DNA from: Nectonema munidae
Taxonomy: Eukaryota; Nematomorpha; Nectonematoida; Nectonematidae
Direction: 5' to 3'
DNA length: 64,000 nucleotides
NCBI GenBank assembly: GCA_030549495.1
Contig: JAUIRK010001040.1
Coordinates: forward strand, 372,001 to 436,000
Shown here: piece by piece, positions 44,136 to 54,748 of the stretch
Numbering within the stretch: position 1 is the stretch's first letter
How the letters are laid out: each line of letters opens with the position of its first letter
Translations under genes and position numbers: made by a program
The notes under the pieces: model-generated
Databases searched by the model: none
The model's input: the letters and a program-made list of their open reading frames with translations, nothing else
What the model was told of the DNA's origin: nothing

Positions 44136-46219
44136 AAATATAATAAATATTTTATAACAATTTGATTTATATACCTCTTTCATTCATTTTTCTCTAAATA
44201 AAAGTTCACACAAACTCTCTGTTATTTTATTTAGTCTCTTTTTGTTTATTTTAATATACCATTTTTACTTCTGAACTTAAAAAAGAAAATTTAGAATTTA
44301 AAAATGGTATATATAGTAAGCTCTTCAAATTTATGCTTACCTATTTAAAACAATTCTTGGAGGCCTGTGTTATGCTCTATTTTTTTGGAAGCAAGTCTAT
44401 TCGGGCTCTAAATATATTGATATTAATTTTGGCGGGTGGGGCAAACTGATTCGAGAGGGGATGAAACCTGTGTTCAACATTAATGTCTTAAAGCTGTTTT
44501 ATTAATATAAGTACTAAGTAGTAGATGTTTTCAAAAGGCAGTTTTTGAAAGCTTATAAAGAATCAATATTTCCACAATTCCAGAATGATATTCGGTCCTG
44601 TGAAGTAGAGAGATGTGCTGATGGTTCTTTTCTGAAAATAAAGACACCCCCTTATCCTTAATAGTTTTCTCGAAAGAAAACACATGTCAACTTTTACACT
44701 GGAGACGAAAGGTTTTTCAAAAATCATGTCAAAGTTGTGACACCTCAAAAAGTGAATATGGGCTTTTAATCTGATAATCACCTTCTTTTTATGCCGTTAA
44801 GAGCAGCTTTACATGATATATAAATACCGCATGATTCACAAATTTTTCTGAAAACCCTTAAATTAAGCTTGGTCATTAATAATAATAATAATCGATTGGC
44901 CTTAATTGAAATATTGGACGTCATATTCCAATTTTAATGGTATTTTCCTGGTGCCGAAAACCTTTCCAAAATTATTTTACAAGAGCTTTTCCTTTTTGAA
45001 CCCCTCTCTCAAATGTAACAGTTCGTGACGCATTTGAACAACCCCTTTCCCCATCCCGTTACGAAATATATGTGTCTTGCGTATTTAGAGGGGGGGGGGG
45101 GGTTGGATTGGAATTGCATTACTTGTTATAGACATGGACTGTACCCCTAAAATAATTATACGCGACTGTGTGTGCATATGTTCTCGTATATGTTTTGGCA
45201 TTAATGTTTTTTGAAGGCGTTTGGATACTTTATATAAAATATTTTTTGTCTTTCTTCGTTATGGTGTTTTATATGCTCGACATATGCGAAATTTTTTACG
45301 TGACCTTTTAATTTTTATACTAAGTGAAAAAATGCAAAAAGGATTTACTTCTTGCTATCACTTTCCAATCTAAGCGTTCTCACAATACCCACACCTCACT
45401 TCATAAACGCCAATTACGAATTAACACATATTCTGCGTTTTTGATAATTTTCAAAACATTCTGAAATTTTTATCAGGAGTGAATCTTTACTTAGATTGAT
45501 TTTTACCTTTTTTTTATAGATGTTTGGGCCATCTATCCCTAAGGGTGCCATCTCAGTTGGACGAATTCTGGATGGACGAATAGACGAAAACCCATTCCGT
45601 TTAGACCAGTGGTTCTGAACCGCGAATCTTTTGTTTTTCGGTTCGCATAGCAAAGTTGCAGAAAAAATTAGCCTAACAATATCCTGTTGCAACGGTCATA
45701 ATTTCGCAAAGTTCTGTCCTTAAAATTCAACTACACGTCATGGCAGTTACAGAGATTTAGAGGAGAAATCTCCCATTACCAAACCAAGAATCTAAATAAA
45801 AGTAGTCCAACCGAAATTCTGTTTTCAAAAATCTTATTTCAATATCAAATAGTTTAAAAATCGATCAAATATAAAATTATTATTTTATATGAATCTTTTA
45901 AAGGAAAGCCGTAGTAACTATTATTCAATTTTACTGTTAAATAAAAATAAAAAGCCTCCTTTTAGAACTTTTTCTTGATAAATTTATAACAAATTTATTT
46001 TCAAGTTTTCTAACAGGAAAGGTATCATGGGGTGTTTTTAACTGGCTTACCCAAACTGGCTTGAAATTTTGAAAAGGGCGGGGCAAATTTTTTTATGATT
46101 TCAAATGTCAAAATTTTTCGAACAATGCATTCATTTTTCGTGGAATGAGGTGGGGCTAGGCATTCCGCCCTTTATCCTCGGTCCCGTGGATACCACCGCT
46201 CAATTCCTTTCTGTTATGA
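44136..46219. other. Gene-free region with G tract
   Basis: No gene recognised. G tract at 45089-45101. CAGTGGTTCTGAACCGCGAA at 45606 is a Charlie-like element start with no matched end. Around 46030-46200 GGGGCGGGG-type sequence suggests another miniature-element remnant. Confidence 0.45.
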
Positions 46220-46225
46220 TGATCC

Positions 46226-47904
46226 CAGACCCTCCAGCAGCGAATATTAAAAAAGTTGGAAAAAACTAGGATTTGTAACAATAAAAAAGTAGGATATTCA
46301 TATAAAAGAATAAGTAAAAACTAGGAACTAATAAAGTTCAATGTATAGATAAAATTTCAAAGAAAAAAAACTTTTATTGCTTTATGTAAGAATTAATCAT
46401 TCGAATTCTCTTTTTACCAATATCATTTCTTTCATCAATACATCTTTTAAATGATTCTGTTATTTTTTCAAGATTTGTCTTTGCCACATTCAATAATCCT
46501 TGACTTATATTCATTTCAGTAAAATTTTTTGATTTTATAGCTTTAACTAATCTAGAATTTGCTTCGTTAAAAACTTGATTTGCCTTCTCCATTTCTGTTT
46601 TCAATTCCACTTCGTTCTTTCTTACTTGCTTTTCTTTTTCATCGATGTTACGTTTAGACTCCCGTTCTTTTTCTTTTTTTTCTTTATCTTCTTGTTCTTA
46701 TTGTTCTTCCAATTTCTTTTTATTCTCTAAAAGAAGCTTCTCTTTTTGTTCTGCCTGTATTCTTGCTTCGTATTTTAAATGAGCTTTTCTGATTGCAGAA
46801 ATAAAGTTCTTTGTAATAGGAATGTCTATTATATTTTTGTACATACGAATAGCATCTTTCCCAAGTCTTAGCCCATTAACCGATGAAATTGACAACGAAG
46901 ATCTCTCTGAAGTTAACATCTTTTTATTAACAGAAAAACCCCTTTCTACGTCGGCGTTACCATGCGAAATGCAAAGACATGCCATAACTAATTTCTTCAA
47001 GTTGGGATATTTAATATCCCCGGAAAGATTGGTACGAAGAAACACTTTATTCCAAAAATGATCAATTCTTAAGAATTCTTTATTTGAGTTGTATATCTCA
47101 TTGTCATTGGTTCAGCCCTGTATAACTTCCATTCATCTGTAATTTTTGCAATAGAACAGTCTTCAATGTGAGGTAAAGCTGAACATTAAGAACTAGAGAC
47201 TTGTCTGAATTTCTTACTTTAGGATGTAGACATCTACACCCAGATCAAAATCTTCTAAAGTAAATGTGTAGTCTTCTCGTTGACAAATATGAGTTTTAAA
47301 CCATTGATAAATATCAATTGATAATTGTTCTGCGTTTTGTCCATAGAGACGAAGCCCTTTTTTAAAAGAATTATGAACAGTATGCAAGATGCAAGGAACA
47401 AAAGGAACCAACCCTGGAAAATCAGCTTCTTTGAGATATGTTTGTATATTTTTCCATATTGCCTTATTAATGTTTGGACCATCTCCACTCAAAGAAACCA
47501 GTTGACAAAGGTAATTTATATTCATCTTCTGTTAAAGCTTCAATAATTGCACCACTAACATTTTTTGCTTTAGCATGACCAAACATTATGCTTTTCAAAA
47601 ACATACTACTTCGCCTTTTTTCTCATTCCAAAATATAATTACAATATCACACTGTTTTTTCTGCTGAGCATTACTCGACTCGTCAAATTCAATTGTGAAA
47701 GGACTTTTAGTTTGCCTATCTTTATACCTAAATAAAATTATATAATATTTTATATTTTAGTGTATTGAATTTTTTTTAGAAAATTTAACAAATAATGAAA
47801 AAAGAAAATAATAAAAAATATATAACAAAAAACTAGGAAACTTTTGAAAAAACTAGGGAAAACTAGGAAGGTCGGAAAAAAACTAGGAATCGCTGGAAGG
47901 CCTG
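46226..47904 (-). mobile_element. hAT-like element with 6-bp flanking repeat
   Basis: Ends CAGACCCTCCAGCAGCGA at 46226 and, inverted at 47904, CAGGCCTTCCAGCGATTCC. Flanked by TGATCC on both sides (46220-46225 and 47905-47910). Repeated AAAACTAGGA words cluster at both ends (46265-46330 and 47833-47890), as expected for subterminal transposase sites. 1.68 kb with a decayed transposase on the minus strand. Canonical hATs make 8-bp duplications, so either the family differs or the outer two bases have changed. Confidence 0.78.
46374..47735 (-). pseudogene. hAT-like transposase, decayed
   Basis: Minus-strand blocks in order: PFTIEFDESSNAQQKKQCD (near 47700-47645); SLSGDGPNINKAIWKNIQTY and GLVPFVPCILHTVHNSFKKG (47490-47350); WFKTHICQREDY (near 47290); LPHIEDCSIAKITDEWKLYR (near 47170-47110); and the C-terminal YPNLKKLVMACLCISHGNAD with VERGFSVNKKMLTSERSSLS (47015-46890). 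It ends in a charged Lys/Glu-rich coiled segment (46780-46374). The ISHGNADVERGFS motif corresponds to the hAT dimerisation segment (S-ERVFS). Breaks lie between the blocks, so it is inactive. Assignment to hAT is by motif resemblance; the subgroup is unusual. Confidence 0.68.
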
Positions 47905-47910
47905 TGATCC

Positions 47911-50900
47911 TTTTAGAAGGGTATCCAAGACTCGAGGAGATGAGCATTAAATGGGTGTTTTGTTTTTTAGGTTATAAACAATATATAAATATATATGGTG
48001 AAGCTAAGTTATGGAAAAAAGTATACCGATAAAATTTTCGTCTTTATACGCAAGTATCGAATATTTTTATAATTGATTTCACAAATATGTATAATTTTTG
48101 TCTATATTGTGCTACCAAGACAAATTGAAAAAAATACAACAATAAAACATACCATTACTATAACTTTTTTTAGTTCATTAGTTAATAAGTTAAATATATA
48201 GTGAATAAGCTGATTTACCAATACTATAAATCTAAAAAGAAAAAGTTATCCTATACAAGGAAGAAGGCTGTACTTTTATACATGATATCAATCATCACAT
48301 TAAAGATTCTTGAGCTTAGTATATATAGTGTTATTATCTTCTATTACGTCATCAGTATAATCTTTTGTGTATTATCAATACACTCTCTGTGACCTGTATG
48401 CATGCTAGTGTTGTTCTTGACCTTGAATATAATTTTGGATCAAATCCAATTTTTAATGCAATTTATGTTTGAATTTGCGCGTATGTTTGTGATTAGCTTT
48501 CGTAAACTTATTTTCAAAATTTGGATTCTTTTGGTATTGATTCAGATTTGGTTGATCCAATCTCTTATCGATCACTTCAAAATCTTTAGTGATGATGAAA
48601 ATGTAAACGACATATACACTAAAACGTTAATTATTTACGAATTAGAAACGGGAGTCAGAATTTACAAAATAATTATATCCTTCGTTCAAATCGATATTTC
48701 TTTCTTCAACTTTTTATTGCTTCAGATAATTTTTTGAAATACGCGCTTTTTTCTCATGTCCTTAAGGTTTCCACCTTTTTTGCTCGAGGAAAGACAAATT
48801 TCTACTTCTGTAAAACTTCATTTATCTTTGCTCATGATTTTAATATTTATGTCATTCATTCTTTTCTTCCTTCACTAAAACATTTGTGTTGTTTTGGTCA
48901 ACACTTTTATCAGTTCTCAGTACTCATTCATAATTCTATATTTCATGATATTCGTAGCTAGGAAATTCCACTAAGGGATATTACTTTTTTAAATTTGGAT
49001 TCAGCCATTTCTTTCGCAAATAAATAATTTTGATTTATAGAAAGTTACTTTATTCCTCTTTTTTGGTTGTTCTTCAAATCAAAAACATTTATTAAAATGT
49101 GAATTTCAATTATTATTACTCTTTCTAACTTTATTTATTTTATGGTAGATTTTGATGTAATTTTATATAAGTTATTTGTTCAATGTGGTACTGGCTGTAT
49201 TGGCGTGCGTCTTTGATTATGCTGGCATGCTGTTTCATTTCCAATGCTATCATAGTGTTTTGCAGACAAACCACTATAGAATATCTGAAATGTATCGGAT
49301 ATCGACTCGCCACATTATTTTTAGATCAGTATATGCAACCTTTGATTTTTTTTAAATCGTATATACAATTTATTGTTGTGTACATAGAATGAATATCAGG
49401 GTTGCGAAATCAGAAAGAAAATAACCGATTTAATTTAATTTAACGCCATCTCTTCACTTCCGCCTTGCAATAAAGAAGCGCCACGCTACATGCCTACTAA
49501 AAATATATGATACTTAAAAAATGCGCAAAATCTCCGATTTTGCAACCATGCATAATGATTTCGAGACGTTTTGTATCCAAAAGTTTCAAAACTAACTTCA
49601 ATAAAAATATCTTTTAAGTTTCCTACCACATTTCACTGTAAACCTATTTTAAATGCATTTGAAGTATGTTTTCTTTTGTTTTTTTTTCAATTTTTTGGTC
49701 AATAAAATATTTATAAAAAGGCAAAATTTTATTTTGTCGAAAACTGTTTTTAGAAAACTTTTATTCACGGATGTTTGGTGCCTATTAATGATCTAATTTT
49801 CATCATGAGTTTCTTTTTAATTTTGTTGTTCAATAAAAAGCTGAATTAAAGTAAGGAAAATATAAAAATAAAAATTTCGAAGAAAAAATTTCAAAGATAG
49901 ACGACTCCTTCCAAGACCACAAAAAATCATTGTAAACTAATTTTAAACTAGTTTGAATTATTTTTCTTCTGTTTTTTTACTATTCGTTAGGTCATAAAAT
50001 TCAAAAATAGTGATTTAGCTCAATAAAAAATTTAAACACTATTTTTATAAAAACGAAAAATATTAAATATTATTTATAACTATAAGTTTTTTTATTACTC
50101 TATAAAGTAATCTATGGAACATATGCCAAAAATTTCCGTTTTACACGCGCAGGTACTCTTTATAAACAACCTGCTAAATACATAAGTTTTAAAAATTTGA
50201 ATCTATCCGTCCCACAGTAAGTTTTTTTTTTAATTAATACACACCCTCAAGTATAAACCTTTTTCAAAGGATTGTAAAATTCGGTCAATGAAAACTGGGT
50301 CTCGATTAAATGCTGAGGTTTCCGCGAGCTATATTTTTTAGGGATAAAATCACTTTTAATAACGAGATATCCTTTAAACCATATTTTCTATCTAGTTGAA
50401 ATATTGGTTGGTTGATTTGGCCCTTTGGTTGAAAAAATGTTCTTGTTTCAAACGTCGTAGAACCATTTGATGTCTGTTGCATCATTTAAAATATGGTCAT
50501 GAATAGCGAGAAATCTATTAGCATTTTCCTGGTTTCTCATCTCTCCACACAAAATAAGCATGGATGAATATCACTTCTTAAGAAAGATGTACAACAGTCT
50601 TGACTTTGATTAATTTGGACTTGATAATGATGAAAAAACGTATGTAAAAACGTCAAAATGATGTATTTATGTTTGAAGTAATAGGAAAGAGAAGGGGGCG
50701 ATTACTTATTTTTTTGGGTGGTTGAGGGAGGACATTTTTTTAGATGGAATGTTCTTCTTCTTTTGCATGATTGCCAAATTTTTTCAGATATATCATATCT
50801 GCTAACTTTCTTTTATTATCAGCAAATACTTGATCATATTATATATCGGATTTTCAAATTGCTTTCTAAGCTTGTAGACCCAAAAAAGGATAAACGTTTA

Positions 50901-50989
50901 ATAGCATATGATCGAGCAGTCTACATTCTTTGACAACTCTTTTTTAGAAGTTATTTAACGACTTTGAAAATGTGTTTATTGGAAATTTT
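47911..50989. other. Gene-free AT-rich region
   Basis: Three kilobases without a recognised gene. Overlapping open frames at 48402-48961 are hydrophobic and AT-driven, with no domain. No repeat structure stands out. Confidence 0.5.
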
Positions 50990-51142
50990 ATACTCTGAAC
51001 TTTTTGCGGATCTCCCATCACTCTTTGCTGAATCCCTTCTGTGCTCTGTGGAAAACCGACTTTGCGCGTCTCTGCTCTATTCTGATTTATGTTTGCTGTC
51101 GAAGTTTGCCTTTTCCTTTGGATGTTTTGTGCGTTCGTGTAC
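50990..51142 (+). promoter_or_regulatory. GC-richer block ending in a splice donor, candidate 5' exon
   Basis: Base composition shifts to near-balanced here and the block ends TTCGTGTAC followed by GTAAGATG, a good donor at 51143. It lies 3.4 kb upstream of the first recognised upSET exon on the same strand. No protein signature, so it would be a 5' untranslated exon. Weak: composition and one splice site only. Confidence 0.25.
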
Positions 51143-52829
51143 GTAAGATGATGGAATGTGCTGGAAGAAGAATGCATGAAGTGAAATTCATGATATCATC
51201 CAATATATCCTCTCCCATATTCTCCAAATTATATCACGAGGTTTATCTTTGGATGCCTGCACCAAAGAGAGTTTCTAAAAGAGAAAAGGGATGGAGATTT
51301 TGGTGCTGAGTTTCTTCTCTTTGCATAATTTTATTATTCAAATCTTAAAACTGATAATAAAAAATATATCTTTTCGTAATAAGCAGCGTGTACACACACA
51401 CACACCACCAGCCAACACAAAGAAGACGTTTTCGAACAGATAATGAATGATATTTGTGCAATTTTTCCTCTTTAACCTAAATAAATATGTATGGCATGTT
51501 AAAAAATAGTGATACTCTCTTTCTCTCTCTCTAACAGTGTCAATGCATTTGTTTTCACGAATCTAAAAGCATATTGCATATAAGTGTAGTGTTTTGTGGA
51601 GCTTTGTGTGAGTTTTTGAATCCAAGCGCTAGCAAGCATTGTTGTAGAATGACGACGTTTATTTTAAAATTGTATGCGCATTCCCTTTGAAGCTTCTTTC
51701 TTTCCCTTGAAATCGTCATCACCATCATCAAATCCCTCAATCAAGGCTATCATTATTATCATCCTTACTACTTCTCACAATCATCCACAACATGCTTTTA
51801 TCACTTTTTTGAATTTGAAAAGATTTGTTTTATTGATTGTAGTAATTGTCACTCACTCACATGGAAATACAAAGTTGTATATACATAACAAATAGATATT
51901 TATTTATTTGCAAGAAATGGGTGTCTGATGATGCTAATATTGTATCTACTACACGTGATTTCTGATCAATAAATTACCAATACTTATAGCTACGAAAGCT
52001 AAAAAAAAGTTTCCCAACACACTATATTAAAATGCGAATTTTCAACTGCAAAATTAATTAATTTCACGATATTAAAAATAGATAAAAATAGTGAATATGT
52101 GTTCAATAAAATTTTGTTACAGTTTCAAGTTATTCGAAGCGAAAGCCAAAAAGTTATCGACATGCTAAAATGTGGGATATATGTGTTCGTATAGGCATGG
52201 GAGCTGGACATTTGCACAGTGGACGATTGATTAGCCGCTTAATAATTGAAAAGGGATCTTTGAACAGTCATAATTTCTTTTTAAATTAATAGTTAGATCT
52301 TAAATAGCTATTTAGATGATAGAAAGTGTCCTAAGATACCTCGCTGATTGACACTTTACTGCTTAAAGTCAACGTTTGTATTATTTGGATATATATATAT
52401 ATATATAAGAATTAGTGATGTATCCACTTCAAATTTTTGAGCAAATACTACTAAATCGCCCAATTCTTTTCAATAATGAAATGATGTACTTACTTTTGAA
52501 GTTTGTTTATTTTAGAAGCTTTTGAAAGCATTCTTTATTATGAAAAATGTTTATGACATCATAAAACACATTGAAACAACACTTAATGAAAAATAAAATG
52601 AACGTCGTCTGACATTACAATTATAATGTAACATGTCTTTCTCTTGGGAGAATGTTAAAATAAAAAGTTTCATATGACAAGCTTAGTGTATTAATATAAT
52701 GAATGCAGTGATGCTTGTGAAACGTATCTTCAAGGCATACTTTTTTTCAAACGAATGGCGAGTCAAAAGAAAGATTTTAGATATCATATCTAGAAAAGGC
52801 TATGCTCTAATCTAAGATGTATCGCATAT
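51143..52829. other. Gene-free region
   Basis: Contains (CA)n near 51391, (CT)n at 51515-51532 leading to an acceptor-like TAACAG, and (TA)n at 52390-52408. Nothing else recognised. Confidence 0.5.
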
Positions 52830-53150
52830 CCGCAAAATTTTTTCCATCCCCTTAACATCCTTATTCGCGAATCATTTAAGTTTCTTCATTCGCTCCATAT
52901 ACCGCAAAGTTTTTTTCAATTTTTACTTTAGCCAAAAAAAATTTTATGATAATATTATGCATAAGCAATTGTATCTACATATCGCTTTACATTCTTAAGA
53001 AGTATGGAACTTGTGTTTGCTTAGAATAGCAAGTATGATGTCCACATCTGTCAAAAAAATAATTCTGACATCTGCATCCACTTGGATGGATCTAAAATTT
53101 GATATCCTGCTGATTCAAAAAATTCCAAATTTATTTCTCGGCTCAAAAGA
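52830..53150 (+). repeat. Dispersed repeat (GGATATCCGCATCC type), copy 2
   Basis: Diverged same-order match to 34556-34840, with about 50 extra bases near 52950-53030. Family unknown. Confidence 0.6.
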
Positions 53151-53363
53151 TCGGTAATCATCGGAAAATTTAGCGTTTTCGATGCCGATTATATCGTAAG
53201 AACACTAGAGATACTGTCACGAAACCAGGTAGGGGACGGCTGAAATTTCCTGAAAAATCGTCAGCAAAAAATATGCATATTCCTGCTGTACCTAAAATGA
53301 AACTATAGAAAAATAAGGTTTAGCTATCAAATCGTTTAATTTTACTAAGATGGGCCTTCTACC

Positions 53364-53685
53364 CAGTGGCGGTTTTAAGGGGGCATGCCCCCCCCCTCGC
53401 GCAGTTTTTTGCCTAGACCCCATGTTGGCCCCTCCACATCAAATACCTATTTTACTGGTTTTATAATTTAATTTTTTTGAGTGGGTTTTGCATCCAGGGA
53501 AGAAATATCTTTCTTATCTGGACGGGTGAATCTTAGACCAAGAGCACTCTTAATTTGATTTTTATTCATTGGGATAATTCAAAGAAAAAAAGTAAAATAT
53601 ATGTATTTGGTAAATTGCAAAATTTATAAAAATTATCGATTTAAAAACTTGGCCCCTCACTTTTGAAAATCTAGAACCGCCACTG
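53364..53685. mobile_element. hAT-type miniature element with exact target duplication
   Basis: Ends CAGTGGCGGTTTTA and TAGAACCGCCACTG; perfect duplication CTTCTACC at 53356-53363 and 53686-53693. C tract near 53388. 322 bp, non-coding. The right flank abuts the diverged 330-bp repeat. Confidence 0.93.
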
Positions 53686-53695
53686 CTTCTACCTG

Positions 53696-53890
53696 CAATA
53701 AGAAAGCTAATTTTAATAAGAAATATGAAGATAAAAGTTGGTAAAGAATCTCATAAGCACAAAGAGTATAGTTGTTACAAGCAGCATTTGTTACATGAAC
53801 TTTAAACAAAGGCTGTAGGTTAAACTTATTAGTTATTACAGTAATGCCCCACTTTGGCTTATCCAAATAAATTTATGTCTAAATTACTCT
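53696..53890 (+). repeat. 330-bp interspersed repeat, diverged copy 3
   Basis: Matches the middle of the 31193 and 32912 copies (ATAAGCACAAAGAGTATAGT, TGTTACAAGC, CCCACTTTGGC) with many changes. The tRNA-like tail is eroded. Confidence 0.65.
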
Positions 53891-54261
53891 ATTCTAAAAC
53901 TCTACGAGCTGCGATTTTCTAATGAAATTCAAAATTTCAGGTATAAATACCGTTTTTATCCTGTTTTTTTAATAAAATTAGAATTTTTTCTCCAAAAGGC
54001 CTAGATGTTTTTTTTCCAAAAAATATACATTCCATCGATATTAATCCTATATATTTTACTCAGATATTTTGAAACTTCATGTTTTTTTTTATAATTTTTT
54101 TATTCAACCAAAAAAATAAATAAAAAAATTTAATTAAAATTAACCCTAATAATATCATTTTCAATGGTGGTAGTTTGTTTGACGCATTATTCTTATATAT
54201 ACATTTGAGTTATGTATAAGTCCAGAAGCGCATAAGTGAACAAACCTGCATATTATGTATA

Positions 54262-54386
54262 GGGAGTGAGTAAGGTTGGTTAGATACTGCGTTTTGATTA
54301 CTCAAGGTTTTTGGTTCGATCCCGCATCAAGCCTACTTTTCTCATAGTTCGATATAAGCGCCGCAATTGTGCCTTCTCGATGAAAT
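54262..54386 (+). repeat. tRNA-like SINE, family 1
   Basis: GGGAGTGAGTAAGGTTGG, GGTTCGATCCCGCATCAAGC and GTGCCTTCTCGATGAAA match the 4973-5115 unit closely. It sits about 160 bp before the first recognised upSET exon, probably in an intron. Confidence 0.8.
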
Positions 54387-54543
54387 ATGTTGTTTTATAT
54401 TAATTCATTTGGCCTCACCGCTATCTTAAGTCTCAGGCGATTTCTTGATTTCAAGCTTGTTTTATATCCTATTTCATGTCATCTACTTTTTTGATCTACC
54501 TCTTTCTTGTAGTTATATTGAATTCTTGTTATATTATTTTTAG

Positions 54544-54748
54544 GATCATAACTATTTTGCATTTTTTCCGCCTTCTCCTAATGCGTCTTTTACGGACGAA
54601 TCAACTCCAATCAAAATTTTTACTTCCAGTAACAACAACAACAATAATAATCATCAAAACAGTATCAACAATCACCCGAGTAACATTGAGGATGGAGGCA
54701 ATTATCACTCCTCACAATTCGAAAATAACTCCTTCAAATCTTTCCTTA
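54544..54748 (+). CDS. upSET: upSET exon: DHNY segment and Asn-rich stretch
   Basis: Acceptor ATTATTTTTAG at 54533-54543, donor GTATTT at 54749. Reads DHNYFAFFPPSPNASFTDES, then a run of Asn/His and NYHSSQFENNSFKSFL. Ends with one base of a split codon. The next intron is only 76 bp. Resemblance to the KMT2E N-terminus fixes the frame. Confidence 0.82.

Noticed and set aside
48402-48961. Two successive open frames of 111 and 75 codons
   Set aside because: Hydrophobic AT-driven composition with no motif; no evidence of splicing.
4973-54386. Regularly recurring short units considered as a CRISPR array
   Set aside because: The units are dispersed SINE copies on both strands in a eukaryotic genome.
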